Numbered from the stretch's first letter, positions 46,246-55,818 are shown. The stretch: 64,000 bases of DNA from Paludibacter sp. (GCA_028710895.1 JAQTTH010000002.1:62001-126000); one strand, 5' to 3'. The notes: a model not told the origin generated them from the letters alone. Numbers and translations: made by a program.

Positions 46246-48750
46246 ATGAAGAAACTATTCAGTTGCCGATTTGCAATGTCTTGTATGCTATTGTTTTCAA
46301 TGGCTTTAAATGCTCAACAGTGGCAAATGCAAAAGGCTCCACTAATGACTTCCTATGCTGCAAAAATTGACACAGCCAATGTTCTTGCCGAATATCCACG
46401 TCCGCAAATGGCTCGTCAGCTATGGATGAACCTGAATGGTATCTGGCAATTCCAACCCGGAACCAGCACCACCGAAGCTGTTCCTACTGGCAAACTCTCC
46501 AGAAAAATATTAGTGCCGTTCGCAGTTGAATCGGCTATCTCCGGAATAATGACACATTACGACAAATTGTGGTATCGTAAAATCTTTACAGTTCCAACTA
46601 GTTGGGCCGGACAACATATTTTAATACACTTTGGTGCTGTGGATTATCAGTCCGAAGTGTTCGTCAATGGCCAAAGCGTAGGAACGCATCAGGGAGGTTA
46701 CGACCCCTTCACATTCGATATCACATCGAAATTAACGGCAAGTGGTCCGCAGGAAATAACCGTCAGGGTGTATGACCCGACAGATACCGGTGGTCAACCC
46801 CGCGGTAAACAAACTTTGAATCCGGGTGGAATTATGTACACCTGTTCATCGGGTATCTGGCAATCAGTTTGGCTCGAACCTGTTCCCACAACTTCTATTT
46901 CCGACATTAAAATCGTTCCGAACGTAGATAATTCAACACTTACTTTCAAAGCGTCGACCTATGGGCCGCTTTCTAACCTGACTGTTTCTGTGGAAGTAAA
47001 AGACGGAGCCAACAGCGTGACTAAATATAGTGGAAATGCTAACACCGATCTGGTAATTCCTGTCCCAAATCCAAAACTCTGGTCGCCGGATTCTCCTTTT
47101 TTGTATGATTTAAAAGTAGTTCTGAAAAACGGAGCCAATAGTATTGATTCGCTCAGCAGCTACTTCGGTATGCGTAAAATATCGATGGCCAAAGTGGGCG
47201 ATTACCAAAAAATGATGCTGAATAACGAGTTTCTTTTCCACATGGGACCACTCGATCAGGGATTTTGGCCCGATGGCATTTACACGGCACCTACCGATGA
47301 AGCTATTCAAAATGACTTGCTGAAAATTAAGCAAGCCGGTTTTAATATGATTCGGAAACACATAAAAGTAGAGCCATATCGCTGGTATTATTGGGCCGAC
47401 AAACTGGGACTAATGGTTTGGCAGGATATGCCTTCGGCAAATTCATATACAAATACACACCCCGCAGTTGACGAAACGGCTTATAAAACAGAATTGGAAT
47501 CGTTGGTGCAGACACACTGGAACAGTCCTTCTATTGTTATGTGGGTTGTATTCAACGAAGGACAGGGACAACAAAACACACCTGCGCTTGTATCCGATGT
47601 CAGATCAATTGATCCAAGTCGTTTGATAAATCAGGCTAGTGGCGGAGGATATGAAGGGGTAGGGGATATACTTGATTACCATAGCTATCCACCTCCTGCA
47701 TGTCCTACTAGCTCTACACAAATTCTGGCTTGTGGCGAATATGGTGGAATTGGTTATAGTATTACAGACCACATCTGGAAACCGGGTTTTGGCTATGTAA
47801 TGGTTACAAGTGCTACCGATTTATTGAACATGTATTCTTCTTTTGGCGATATGCTTGTGCAGTTTAAAACCAACAGTGGTTTAAGCGCTGCCGTTTACAC
47901 CGAAACAACTGATGTGGAAACAGAGTTGAATGGTTTTATGACTTACGACCGTGCTGTAGTGAAAGCCGATATTACAAAATTCTTTGAAATCAACCAACGG
48001 ATTATAAAGAAGAATATGTATCTCACAACAGTACTTCCAACATCACAAACAACCGCTCAGACCTGGAAGATAACAACCTCGCAACCTGCGGCTGATTGGT
48101 ACTCAACTACTTTTAATGACAATGCGTGGACAACAGCTTCTGGTGGATTTGGAACTGCCGGTACCCCGGGGGCGGTAGTAAAAACAACCTGGAATACAAA
48201 CGATATCTGGATGAGAAAGCAATTTGCTATTGGCAGTCTTTCTGCTCAGGCCATTGATAGTCTTGTGTTTTTAACGCACCACGATGAAGATTGCGAAATT
48301 TATATCAATGGTACGTTGGCAACTTCGCTGACAGGGTATAGTACCAGTTATATTATGGCGCCTCTCAGTACTGAAGGGAAAAAAGCTATCAAAACAAATA
48401 GTCAGAATGTGATTGCTATACATTGCCATCAAACAGGTGGCGGACAATACATGGATGCCGGAATCTCGGTGTTGGCCTACAGCCCAAGTCTTGTTTCTAA
48501 TACAATACTACCCCTGAGCGAAGAGGCAAAAATTTCAGTTTATCCCAATCCGGCCGGTAATTTGATTCATGTTCAGTCGGCTGATAACTACCTTTCTCTT
48601 TCGGGTATTTACAACGTGCTTGGAAGTGAGGTACTTCGACTGAACAAATCCGACCGTCAGGTAGATGTGTCGCAACTGAAACCCGGTATGTATTTTCTAC
48701 GGGCAAAAGCAGGACAAAACATGCAAAACATCTCATTTTTTAAGCAATAA
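46246..48750 (+). CDS. Secreted GH2-family glycosidase with T9SS domain, copy 4
   Basis: This 834-residue paralogue has a signal peptide (to about 24, ALNAQ), the GH2 jelly roll, an Ig-like domain, and a TIM barrel with E438 (VFNEGQG) and E498 (ACGEYGG). A beta-sandwich ('HHDEDCEIYINGTLATS') and a T9SS domain (about 758-834, 'SVYPNPAGNLIHV') follow. It has its own upstream gap of 332 bases and is followed 31 bases later by the DUF1680-type arabinosidase, so it heads a second transcription unit. In copies 2-4 a segment 'HSYPPPACP' lies between the two catalytic residues and differs from copy 1 (HSYPQPGYP). This suggests copy 1 is the most divergent. Confidence 0.86.
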   Translation: MKKLFSCRFAMSCMLLFSMALNAQQWQMQKAPLMTSYAAKIDTANVLAEYPRPQMARQLWMNLNGIWQFQPGTSTTEAVPTGKLSRKILVPFAVESAISGIMTHYDKLWYRKIFTVPTSWAGQHILIHFGAVDYQSEVFVNGQSVGTHQGGYDPFTFDITSKLTASGPQEITVRVYDPTDTGGQPRGKQTLNPGGIMYTCSSGIWQSVWLEPVPTTSISDIKIVPNVDNSTLTFKASTYGPLSNLTVSVEVKDGANSVTKYSGNANTDLVIPVPNPKLWSPDSPFLYDLKVVLKNGANSIDSLSSYFGMRKISMAKVGDYQKMMLNNEFLFHMGPLDQGFWPDGIYTAPTDEAIQNDLLKIKQAGFNMIRKHIKVEPYRWYYWADKLGLMVWQDMPSANSYTNTHPAVDETAYKTELESLVQTHWNSPSIVMWVVFNEGQGQQNTPALVSDVRSIDPSRLINQASGGGYEGVGDILDYHSYPPPACPTSSTQILACGEYGGIGYSITDHIWKPGFGYVMVTSATDLLNMYSSFGDMLVQFKTNSGLSAAVYTETTDVETELNGFMTYDRAVVKADITKFFEINQRIIKKNMYLTTVLPTSQTTAQTWKITTSQPAADWYSTTFNDNAWTTASGGFGTAGTPGAVVKTTWNTNDIWMRKQFAIGSLSAQAIDSLVFLTHHDEDCEIYINGTLATSLTGYSTSYIMAPLSTEGKKAIKTNSQNVIAIHCHQTGGGQYMDAGISVLAYSPSLVSNTILPLSEEAKISVYPNPAGNLIHVQSADNYLSLSGIYNVLGSEVLRLNKSDRQVDVSQLKPGMYFLRAKAGQNMQNISFFKQ

Positions 48751-48781
48751 ACAACTATAAATCTAAGTATTCGTATTTATT

Positions 48782-51580
48782 ATGTGTGAAAACAAATTCA
48801 AAATGAACAGTCGGCAAATAGCACTGGTGTTTTTGTTGACTTCCTTGTTTATTCTGCCGGTACATACCGATGCGGCCAATACAAACTATGTCGGAAATAA
48901 ATCGCCATTGGTTGATGTACCCTATACTCCGCTACCGATTGGAGTGGTGCAGGCCGACGGTTGGTTGCTAAAACAATTGCAACTTCAAAATGAAGGACTG
49001 ACCGGTAACTCGGAAATAATTTACAGCGAGCTGGGCAGTAACTCGGCCTGGTTGGGTGGCAATGCAGCCAATTCCGACTGGGAAAGACCTGCTTATTACG
49101 TAAAAGGACTCGTTGGACTGGCTTATACCCTGAACGATGCAGCATTGAAAACAAAAGCTCAAAAATGGGTGAACTGGGCGTTGAACAGTCAATTGGCAAG
49201 CGGTAATTTTGGGCCTACGACCAATACTGACTGGTGGCCACGTATGCCTATGCTGTATGCTATCCGCGATTTTTATGAAGCAACCAATGATGCACGCGTC
49301 ATCCCATTCCTAACCAAGTATTTTCAATATCAAAGTGGAAAAATGGATACCCAACCACTGGTAGACTGGGGTAAGTCAAGAGCCGGAGATAACCTTGAAA
49401 TTATTTTCTGGTTATACAATCATACCGGCGATGCATTTTTGCTGACACTTGCCGATAAGATTAAAGCTCAGGCTTACGATTGGACCAATATTTTTACCAA
49501 CAACCAGTTCTTTGCTTTTCAAACAGACTTTCAACCCAAACACAATGTAAATGTTCCGGAGGCTATCAAAATGCCGGGTATTTACTATCAAAAATCACTA
49601 GCGGTTGCCGACAGGGATGCTTATATTCACGGTCGTGAACATTTAATGCGCGATCACGGACAGCCGGAAGGTATGGAGTCGGGTAACGAAATGATTTGCG
49701 GAAAGTCATCAATTACCGGCCTTGAATTGTGTTCTATCGTTGAACAAATGCAAAGTAGTGAAACCGCGCAAATGATTTTGGGAGATGCAAGTATTGGCGA
49801 TCAACTGGAAAAGGTAGCCTACAATGCACTGCCCGGAAGTATGACTAAGGATATTAAAGGCTTACAATATTACACGCAGGCCAATCAGGTACAAAGCAAG
49901 TTCGGAAACCTCAGTTTCGGACAGCAATATGACAATGGTATTTTGCCCGGTCCGCATTCAGGATATCCATGTTGCCGTTTCAACCTGCACATGGGTTGGC
50001 CTTATTTTGTGAAGACAATGTGGGCAGCTACCAACGATAACGGTTTGGCAGCTATGGCTTACGGTCCAAGCCATCTTACTGCAAAAGTGGCTAACGGAGT
50101 AGATGTAACAATTGCCGAAGAAACCAATTATCCGTTTGATGAGCAATTAAACTTCACTATTACAACAGCTCAGTCGGCAGAATTTCCATTAAAATTCCGC
50201 ATACCAGCCTGGTGCAGCAACCCTCAGGTTCAGGTGAACGGCGAATTGCAAACCGCTGTTGTTGCGGGTAGTTTTTATACGATCAAACGCACCTGGAGCA
50301 ATAACGATAAAGTAGTATTAACGTTCCCAATGCACATTCAGCTGAACGACGAAGTAAATAACTCGGTAAGCGTACAGCGCGGACCACTTGTTTATTCGCT
50401 GAAAATCGGTGAGCAATGGAATCAACGTAACGATTATGGTAATGGATTTAAAGAATTTGAAGTCATCCCAACTTCGAGTTGGAATTATGCCCTTGTACTC
50501 GATAAAAGCAACCTTGAATCGTCCATCGTTGTAAATAAAGCTGCAACAATGCCTGCCAATCCGTTTGCTCAGGCTACCACGCCGGTAACGTTGACAGTAA
50601 ATGCGAAAAAACTTCCTGCATGGGATTATTCCTTTAATGGAATTACGGCCAATGAACCTCCTTACGGACCTGTAACAACAACTGAAGTAACCGAACAGGT
50701 TACTATGGTGCCTTTCGGTGCCGAGACTTTGCGCGCCACCTGTCTGCCTGTTGTAGGCACTCCTTCTATGACCAGTTCTGCTTTTCAGGAGAATTTCTCC
50801 AACGGAAACCAACTTGGTTGGGTAAATTACAACGGTAGCTTTATGGTGGATAATGGCGAATATCTTTCCACAAACATTGAGGGTGGAAATCCGGGTGCAA
50901 AATCTGTTCAGACATCTACCTTGTTCTCCGATTTCACTTACGACGCTAAAGTAAAAGTAGGTACCAATGGTAATGGTGGTTTGATATTCAGGGTAAGTAA
51001 AGTAGCGATGGGACCCGATCAATATTGTGGCTATTACGTAGGAATTAGCGCAGCTTCACAAAATGTGGAACTTGGAAAAGGCAATAATGGGTGGACATCG
51101 TTGAGAACTACAGCCATGACCATTACAGCTAATACCTGGTATCAGGTTCGAGTTGTTGCTCAGGGAACTTTAATCAAAGTATATGTAAACGACATGGTTA
51201 CACCTAAGATCACCTACACCGATGCTTCATTTGCAACCGGGGCTATCGGTGTACGATGCTATAATGCCATTACCCGTTGGGATAATCTGTCAGTAACAAG
51301 TTCTGTTGTAAATGGCGTGAAGGATGTGAAAACATCTGAGAACATTAAGGTTTACCCCAATCCGGCTAAGAATTTTCTGGATGTGTCGTTTAGCGAACTT
51401 CTAAACAAAAATTATTGCATTCATGTTCTGAGGATAGACGGAAGTCTTGTTCAAACTAAAATACGCAACAAAGATGTGGCCATTGTTCGTTTTGATACCC
51501 ATAATATGGCCAAAGGGACTTATTTGGTGAGTGTCAGTTCCGACAATGAATCGTATCAGTCGAGATTTATCAAAGAATAA
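48782..51580 (+). CDS. DUF1680-type beta-L-arabinofuranosidase (GH127/GH146 clan) with T9SS domain
   Basis: This 932-residue secreted protein may start at 48782 or at an ATG seven codons later (48803), which gives a more usual signal peptide. The (alpha/alpha)-barrel domain (about 45-640) keeps the zinc/catalytic set E315 and C317 (GLELCS) plus C397-C398 (YPCCRF). A concanavalin-like module (about 665-850, 'FQENFSNG...GGLIFRVSK') and a T9SS sorting domain (about 858-932, 'KVYPNPAKNFLDV') follow. It is far from the GH127 at 17714 in sequence and is exported by another route. Release of beta-linked L-arabinose is inferred from the family; other DUF1680 families act on related sugars. Confidence 0.82.
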   Translation: MCENKFKMNSRQIALVFLLTSLFILPVHTDAANTNYVGNKSPLVDVPYTPLPIGVVQADGWLLKQLQLQNEGLTGNSEIIYSELGSNSAWLGGNAANSDWERPAYYVKGLVGLAYTLNDAALKTKAQKWVNWALNSQLASGNFGPTTNTDWWPRMPMLYAIRDFYEATNDARVIPFLTKYFQYQSGKMDTQPLVDWGKSRAGDNLEIIFWLYNHTGDAFLLTLADKIKAQAYDWTNIFTNNQFFAFQTDFQPKHNVNVPEAIKMPGIYYQKSLAVADRDAYIHGREHLMRDHGQPEGMESGNEMICGKSSITGLELCSIVEQMQSSETAQMILGDASIGDQLEKVAYNALPGSMTKDIKGLQYYTQANQVQSKFGNLSFGQQYDNGILPGPHSGYPCCRFNLHMGWPYFVKTMWAATNDNGLAAMAYGPSHLTAKVANGVDVTIAEETNYPFDEQLNFTITTAQSAEFPLKFRIPAWCSNPQVQVNGELQTAVVAGSFYTIKRTWSNNDKVVLTFPMHIQLNDEVNNSVSVQRGPLVYSLKIGEQWNQRNDYGNGFKEFEVIPTSSWNYALVLDKSNLESSIVVNKAATMPANPFAQATTPVTLTVNAKKLPAWDYSFNGITANEPPYGPVTTTEVTEQVTMVPFGAETLRATCLPVVGTPSMTSSAFQENFSNGNQLGWVNYNGSFMVDNGEYLSTNIEGGNPGAKSVQTSTLFSDFTYDAKVKVGTNGNGGLIFRVSKVAMGPDQYCGYYVGISAASQNVELGKGNNGWTSLRTTAMTITANTWYQVRVVAQGTLIKVYVNDMVTPKITYTDASFATGAIGVRCYNAITRWDNLSVTSSVVNGVKDVKTSENIKVYPNPAKNFLDVSFSELLNKNYCIHVLRIDGSLVQTKIRNKDVAIVRFDTHNMAKGTYLVSVSSDNESYQSRFIKE

Positions 51581-51593
51581 ATATAACCACACA

Positions 51594-51626
51594 GAAAGCT
51601 TCCGGATATTATTTTCGGAGGCTTTC
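51594..51626 (+). terminator. Terminator after the DUF1680 enzyme
   Basis: An 11-bp stem (51594-51604 with 51616-51626, one wobble) has an 11-base loop and is followed by a T-containing stretch, 13 bases past the stop. It separates this gene from the GxGYxYP gene. Confidence 0.65.
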
Positions 51627-51696
51627 AGGTGTTTTGCTTTATTCAACCTGTGTTGAAAGAGGAACTTATAATTGAAATTTATTACAGAGAAATAAC

Positions 51697-54393
51697 ATGT
51701 TAGATAAAAAAATACTTGGATTGACCTTTCTTTTGCTACAGTCATTTAGTCTGTCTACCACGGCTCAGACAACATGGCCTGTTGGGCAACTTCTTCCTTC
51801 GTTTCCGGCTCCGGCACAAACGCAGGATTTAATCTATCTGAATGGGTCGGTTACTCCCTATGCAAAATCATGGCGCTGGCAGGCAGAAGACTCAACAATT
51901 ACCCATAATACCGGACATTTGGAAACAGATGGCTGGCTTTGTAAAGTTGGAACTGATGCTGCTCAATACATGATTTCCGGTCCGAATGATAGAAACGTAA
52001 CAGCAGGACCTAATGTGGCCGAATTTCGGATGATGATTGATAACAATTCACTAAATAACGACACGATAGTGAATATTGACGTAAGAAACTCAACTACAGG
52101 TGTTGTTCTTGCTTCGCAACGGATAACGCGTCAGCAGTTTACGTCTGTAAATAGTTATATGAGTTTTAAATTACCTTTCCAGATGCCGGCCGACAGTCAG
52201 GCTGTTGAACTGCGTGTTTATTGGCGGGGTGCGGCCTATACCAAAGTAGACTGGGTAGGTGTAACGCAAAATAATGCTGATGCCGAGTTGTATTTATTTT
52301 CTTCGCTGAAAGGTATTGTGAACCTTACACAGCCGCGCATTTTTGCGTATGATGGTGATGCATTTGCCGAAGGTCCGTATACCTGGTTGCAGTCATTTGG
52401 TAAAACATGGATCGAACAATCAAGCAATTGGGTACTTGTAAGCAAATACCGCAAAGAGATTTCAGGCCTGATTGTGTACGATCCGGCACAAATACACACG
52501 GTGAATTTGGCAACTATGCTTGCAAAAGATAAAAAAGCGATTATTGCTTCTCCATCTTTAGTAGCCAAATTAACGGCAACGCCTTATAATTTACCCATAC
52601 TGGAAGATTTGCGGGGCAAGTTTACAAGTAAACTGCAGATTTACGACACTCTCTATACCAAGTATTGGCCAACTATCGATCACCGCTTACTCATTGGGCT
52701 AAACCCTGAGGTGCATAAAGCTTCATTGCGCGAGTACGCTACAGCATTGGGAGCTGCGGTGGTTTGGCTCGATCCGGCTATTCCCGCAGAAAGTTTACTG
52801 CTTAATAAGTTTTTAGCGTCTATGCCCGGAGGCTCAAATTACATGGGTTGGTGGCCCGAAGAGGCAGCCGGTGTGGGTAGAGTATCTGCGTATGGTATAA
52901 CAACCATAGCAAGCGATTTTTCTACCAACATGACATTTCATAGTGGTATGCCCCGAAAGATTGACATTAAACCGATGCCTCAGCAGCCGGTATTGCAGAA
53001 TAAAATCTATGTTGCATTTATTTTGAGCGATGGTGATAACCTGCAATATGTAGAGCACCTGATGCGTAAAGTATGGAATAATCCCGATCGTGGTTCGGTG
53101 CCAATGGGTTGGACCTTGTCGCCTGCCATGGTTGACGCTATGCCCGGGGCGCTAAATTATTATCACAAAACATCTACTGTCAACGATAATCTTATTTCGG
53201 GCCCATCGGGATATGGTTATACCTATCCTAATTACTGGCGTACGGTGACGCCACTCAATCAGTTTGTTGCTAAAACGGAAGAATATAATAACAAGGCAGG
53301 ATTTCGGGTGGCTACAATCTGGAATACGATTACGGGTGGCATCAACCTGAATGTAGGGCAGGCATTTGCCGGCTATGCGCCAACTATGTTGGGATTGACG
53401 GCACAAAACACGGGAGGAGCGCTTACTATTTATAAGCTGACTTTGCCGGGCATGCCACTTTCGTGCAACTATTGTTATAGCGAACAAACAATGAAAGACG
53501 CTATTGCGGCAGCTGCTGTGGGTTGGACCGGTACCAAGCCCAGGTTCATTATTATACAGGCTGCTCCCTGGAATAATGTTACGCCTACGAGTTTTAAAAA
53601 TGTAATGAATTCGCTTAGTACCGATTATATTGTTGTACGGCCCGATCATATTTTCCAGCTTCTCCGTCAGGCCAATAATCTGTCGGTTAATCCGGGTGGG
53701 ATAGAAGGTACAGGAGATGGATTAACCGGTAGCTATTACAACGGAACTAACTTCGAAACGCTTGTTGGATCGACGAATGATGCTACTGTCAATTTTGATT
53801 GGGGAACAGGCTCACCCATGGCAGGTGTCAATGCCGATGGTTTTTCGACCAGATGGACCGGACAGATACAACCAAGGTATTCGGGCACTTATACTTTTTA
53901 CGTAACCAGCGATAACAACCGCCGGGTGTGGGTTGACAATAAACTGATTATCGATAAATGGGTGGCTGGTCAAACTACGTATTCTGATACAATTTCTTTG
54001 TCAGGCGGCCAGAAATACGATATAAAGATAGAATATGCCGAAAATACCGGTGTTGCAAATTGCAAGCTGGAGTGGGCAAGTCCACTTCAGGCAAGGGAAA
54101 TCGTTCCTCAGAGTCAGCTGTATAGTATGATTTCTTCAGTTGATATCATAAAGAATTCTGAACTAATTATATCGCCGAATCCAATTGCAAGAGGAGTTTT
54201 CAATATTAAAATGAAAACAAGTAGCGAAGAGCCTATGGATTTGACGCTGAGTGATCTTTGTGGAAAGGTATTGCTGCGTGAAAAAGTTCAGGAATCAAAG
54301 CAAGTGGATATTGCTAAGGTTCCGGCAGGGACGTATATTGTTTCTATTTGCACGAAATACAGCAATTATGTGAAGAAGGTTGTGGTAAAATAG
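51697..54393 (+). CDS. GxGYxYP-family putative glycoside hydrolase with PA14 and T9SS domains
   Basis: This 898-residue secreted protein begins with a signal peptide (to about 24, TTAQT). A beta-rich N-terminal region (about 45-195) and the GxGYxYP domain (about 215-660) follow. The naming motif reads SGYGYTYPNYW at about 500-510, and a strong acidic segment 'AFILSDGDNLQYVEH' precedes it. A PA14 domain (about 690-825, 'GLTGSYYNGTNF', 'YTFYVTSDNNRRVWVD') probably binds sugar. A T9SS domain (about 830-898) ends in 'VPAGTYIVSI...YVKKVVVK'. The GxGYxYP family is listed as a putative glycoside hydrolase with no well-established activity. Its place after GH2 and DUF1680 enzymes suggests the same substrate. 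Confidence 0.82.
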   Translation: MLDKKILGLTFLLLQSFSLSTTAQTTWPVGQLLPSFPAPAQTQDLIYLNGSVTPYAKSWRWQAEDSTITHNTGHLETDGWLCKVGTDAAQYMISGPNDRNVTAGPNVAEFRMMIDNNSLNNDTIVNIDVRNSTTGVVLASQRITRQQFTSVNSYMSFKLPFQMPADSQAVELRVYWRGAAYTKVDWVGVTQNNADAELYLFSSLKGIVNLTQPRIFAYDGDAFAEGPYTWLQSFGKTWIEQSSNWVLVSKYRKEISGLIVYDPAQIHTVNLATMLAKDKKAIIASPSLVAKLTATPYNLPILEDLRGKFTSKLQIYDTLYTKYWPTIDHRLLIGLNPEVHKASLREYATALGAAVVWLDPAIPAESLLLNKFLASMPGGSNYMGWWPEEAAGVGRVSAYGITTIASDFSTNMTFHSGMPRKIDIKPMPQQPVLQNKIYVAFILSDGDNLQYVEHLMRKVWNNPDRGSVPMGWTLSPAMVDAMPGALNYYHKTSTVNDNLISGPSGYGYTYPNYWRTVTPLNQFVAKTEEYNNKAGFRVATIWNTITGGINLNVGQAFAGYAPTMLGLTAQNTGGALTIYKLTLPGMPLSCNYCYSEQTMKDAIAAAAVGWTGTKPRFIIIQAAPWNNVTPTSFKNVMNSLSTDYIVVRPDHIFQLLRQANNLSVNPGGIEGTGDGLTGSYYNGTNFETLVGSTNDATVNFDWGTGSPMAGVNADGFSTRWTGQIQPRYSGTYTFYVTSDNNRRVWVDNKLIIDKWVAGQTTYSDTISLSGGQKYDIKIEYAENTGVANCKLEWASPLQAREIVPQSQLYSMISSVDIIKNSELIISPNPIARGVFNIKMKTSSEEPMDLTLSDLCGKVLLREKVQESKQVDIAKVPAGTYIVSICTKYSNYVKKVVVK

Positions 54394-54443
54394 GCACGAC
54401 TAAATGTAAAGCAGGTAAGAACTGCTGGTTTTATAAATGCAGA

Positions 54444-54478
54444 AGCGGGTATCAGGAAGGATATCCGCTTTCATTTTT
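54444..54478 (+). terminator. Terminator after the GxGYxYP gene
   Basis: A 10-bp stem (54444-54453 with 54460-54469, one wobble) is followed by a T-rich tail, about 50 bases after the stop. Confidence 0.65.
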
Positions 54479-54527
54479 AGCAGGATAAACCGGTTTTGGG
54501 ATAGATTTCTTAGTAAACAGATAGACA

Positions 54528-54870
54528 CTGAGAGTTGGAGAATATGTTCTGAGAGTTGGAGAATATGTTCTGAGAGTTGGAGAATATGTTCTGAGAGTTA
54601 GAGAACATGTTCTGAGAGTTGGAGAATATATTCTGAGAGTTGGAGAATATATTCTGAGAGTTGGAGAATATATTCTGAGAGTTGGAGAATATATTCTGAG
54701 AGTTGGAGAATATATTCTGAGAGTTGGAGAATATATTCTGAGAGTTAGAGAATATATTCTGAGAGTTAGAGAATATATTCTGAGAGTTTGAGAATATATA
54801 CTGAGAGTTAGAGAATATATTCTGAGAGTTAGAGAATATGTTCTGAGAGTTAGAGAATATGTTCTGAGAG
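54528..54870. repeat. 21-bp minisatellite, 16 full units
   Basis: The unit is CTGAGAGTTGGAGAATATRTT with perfect 21-bp periodicity from 54528 to 54863 (16 units), plus seven bases of a 17th. Variants are grouped: units 1-3 end in ATGTT, units 5-12 in ATATT, and units 15-16 again in ATGTT. GTTAGAG replaces GTTGGAG in units 4, 11, 12 and 14-16, and unit 13 has GTTTGAG. One frame would read LRVGEYV per unit but unit 13 introduces a stop and there is no start, so it is not a coding repeat. No spacers separate the units, so it is not a CRISPR. Confidence 0.95.
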
Positions 54871-54933
54871 GGGTCTATTCAATAAACTGTGTCAGAAAAG
54901 TGAAAATTAGCGAAGCTAAATCAGAAAAGTTTA

Positions 54934-54941
54934 TAACTTTG
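54934..54941 (+). promoter_or_regulatory. Candidate -7 box upstream of the small secreted protein
   Basis: TAACTTTG matches TAnnTTTG exactly, 125 bases before the start at 55066. No TTTG is visible at the -33 position. Confidence 0.3.
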
Positions 54942-55065
54942 CATTGTGTCAGTTCCAAACTGCTTTGGTTTTGAGTCCAGGTTGTGCTTCGCTAAACCTG
55001 AACTACGTCGCACATTGCAAACCCGGAACAAATAGGGGAGAACGGGGGGCAAAAAGGCAAAAGAA

Positions 55066-55584
55066 ATGAGAACAATCAACAAAACAATGTATTTATTAGT
55101 AATTGCAGTCTTGCTTCACCTCAATTTGTATGCACAAAATGAGGTGAGAAGTATGAATCATTTTGCTACGGTAGCTATAACTAAGGCGGTAAATCAATAT
55201 CACCAGCAAAAGCATGTTGGCTTCCACAAGTACATGATAGTTACTATGAAATTAATGAAAATAAATGATACTTCCGGTGAATTTGCACTTTCTTCTATTT
55301 ACAATGACGATGAATATGATGATAAGAGACCGACTCATTATATTCGGGTTAATAATGAATTGGTGTTAGTTAAATTGGATAGGTGTTGTAAAAATGATTT
55401 GGAAGAATATGGGATTTATAAAATATCAGAAGAAATAAAAACTGAAGCATTAAAATGGTTATTTAGTAATGGCTTTGCTTTAGCGGAATGTGTTCCAATA
55501 ATAATATTTAAATATAAAAAAGATAGAATAAACGGTAAATATTATAGTTCTGCTTTTTCCGTTTCCGAAAAATATAGCTTTTAG
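55066..55584 (+). CDS. Small secreted protein, unknown function
   Basis: This 172-residue protein has a clear signal peptide (to about 24, NLYAQ) and a mature part of about 148 residues that is mixed alpha/beta, with a 'LDRCCKND' pair of cysteines near 107-108. I recognise no family. It stands alone on the plus strand between the minisatellite and the end of the right SusCD cassette, which is transcribed toward it. The signal peptide and length support a real gene; nothing points to a role in glycan use. Confidence 0.62.
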   Translation: MRTINKTMYLLVIAVLLHLNLYAQNEVRSMNHFATVAITKAVNQYHQQKHVGFHKYMIVTMKLMKINDTSGEFALSSIYNDDEYDDKRPTHYIRVNNELVLVKLDRCCKNDLEEYGIYKISEEIKTEALKWLFSNGFALAECVPIIIFKYKKDRINGKYYSSAFSVSEKYSF

Positions 55585-55779
55585 GAATTAGAAAATAAAT
55601 AATGGCAAGTTTATACCCCATCCTCGTGGATATGCAATAGTCCATTAAATGAGCAAAGTTAGCGGCATGGTTGGTGGGATTTATTTTTAATCTCACCTTC
55701 TGTATTCTTAGGATTTGAAATCCGCCAGATTAAATAATAGTTGGATATATCGTTACACCTGTTTAGCTGTTTTCCACCT

Positions 55780-55818
55780 AAAAAATGCGTCCCGAAATTC
55801 TTCTCAGAATTCCGGGAC
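55780..55818 (-). terminator. Terminator of the right SusCD operon
   Basis: A 13-bp stem (55789-55801 with 55806-55818, one mismatch) is followed on the minus strand by six T residues (55780-55785). It lies 28 bases beyond the SusD stop at 55846. Confidence 0.75.

Larger units (their letters stand above)
54394..55065. other. Non-coding region with minisatellite
   Basis: This 672-base stretch has no gene. It holds, in order, a terminator (54444-54478), a 21-bp tandem repeat (54528-54870) and a promoter-like box (54934-54941) ahead of the small secreted protein at 55066. Confidence 0.6.

Noticed and set aside
50318-51022. 234-codon minus-strand open frame
   Set aside because: It lies wholly inside the DUF1680 enzyme gene in antisense, has no recognisable motif, and the composition is that of a shadow frame.
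53152-53649. 165-codon minus-strand open frame
   Set aside because: It is antisense to the GxGYxYP domain, which has clear family motifs in the plus-strand frame.
54528-54870. Possible CRISPR array or coding repeat
   Set aside because: Units follow each other without spacers, and the one nearly open frame is interrupted in unit 13 and has no start, so it is a plain tandem repeat.
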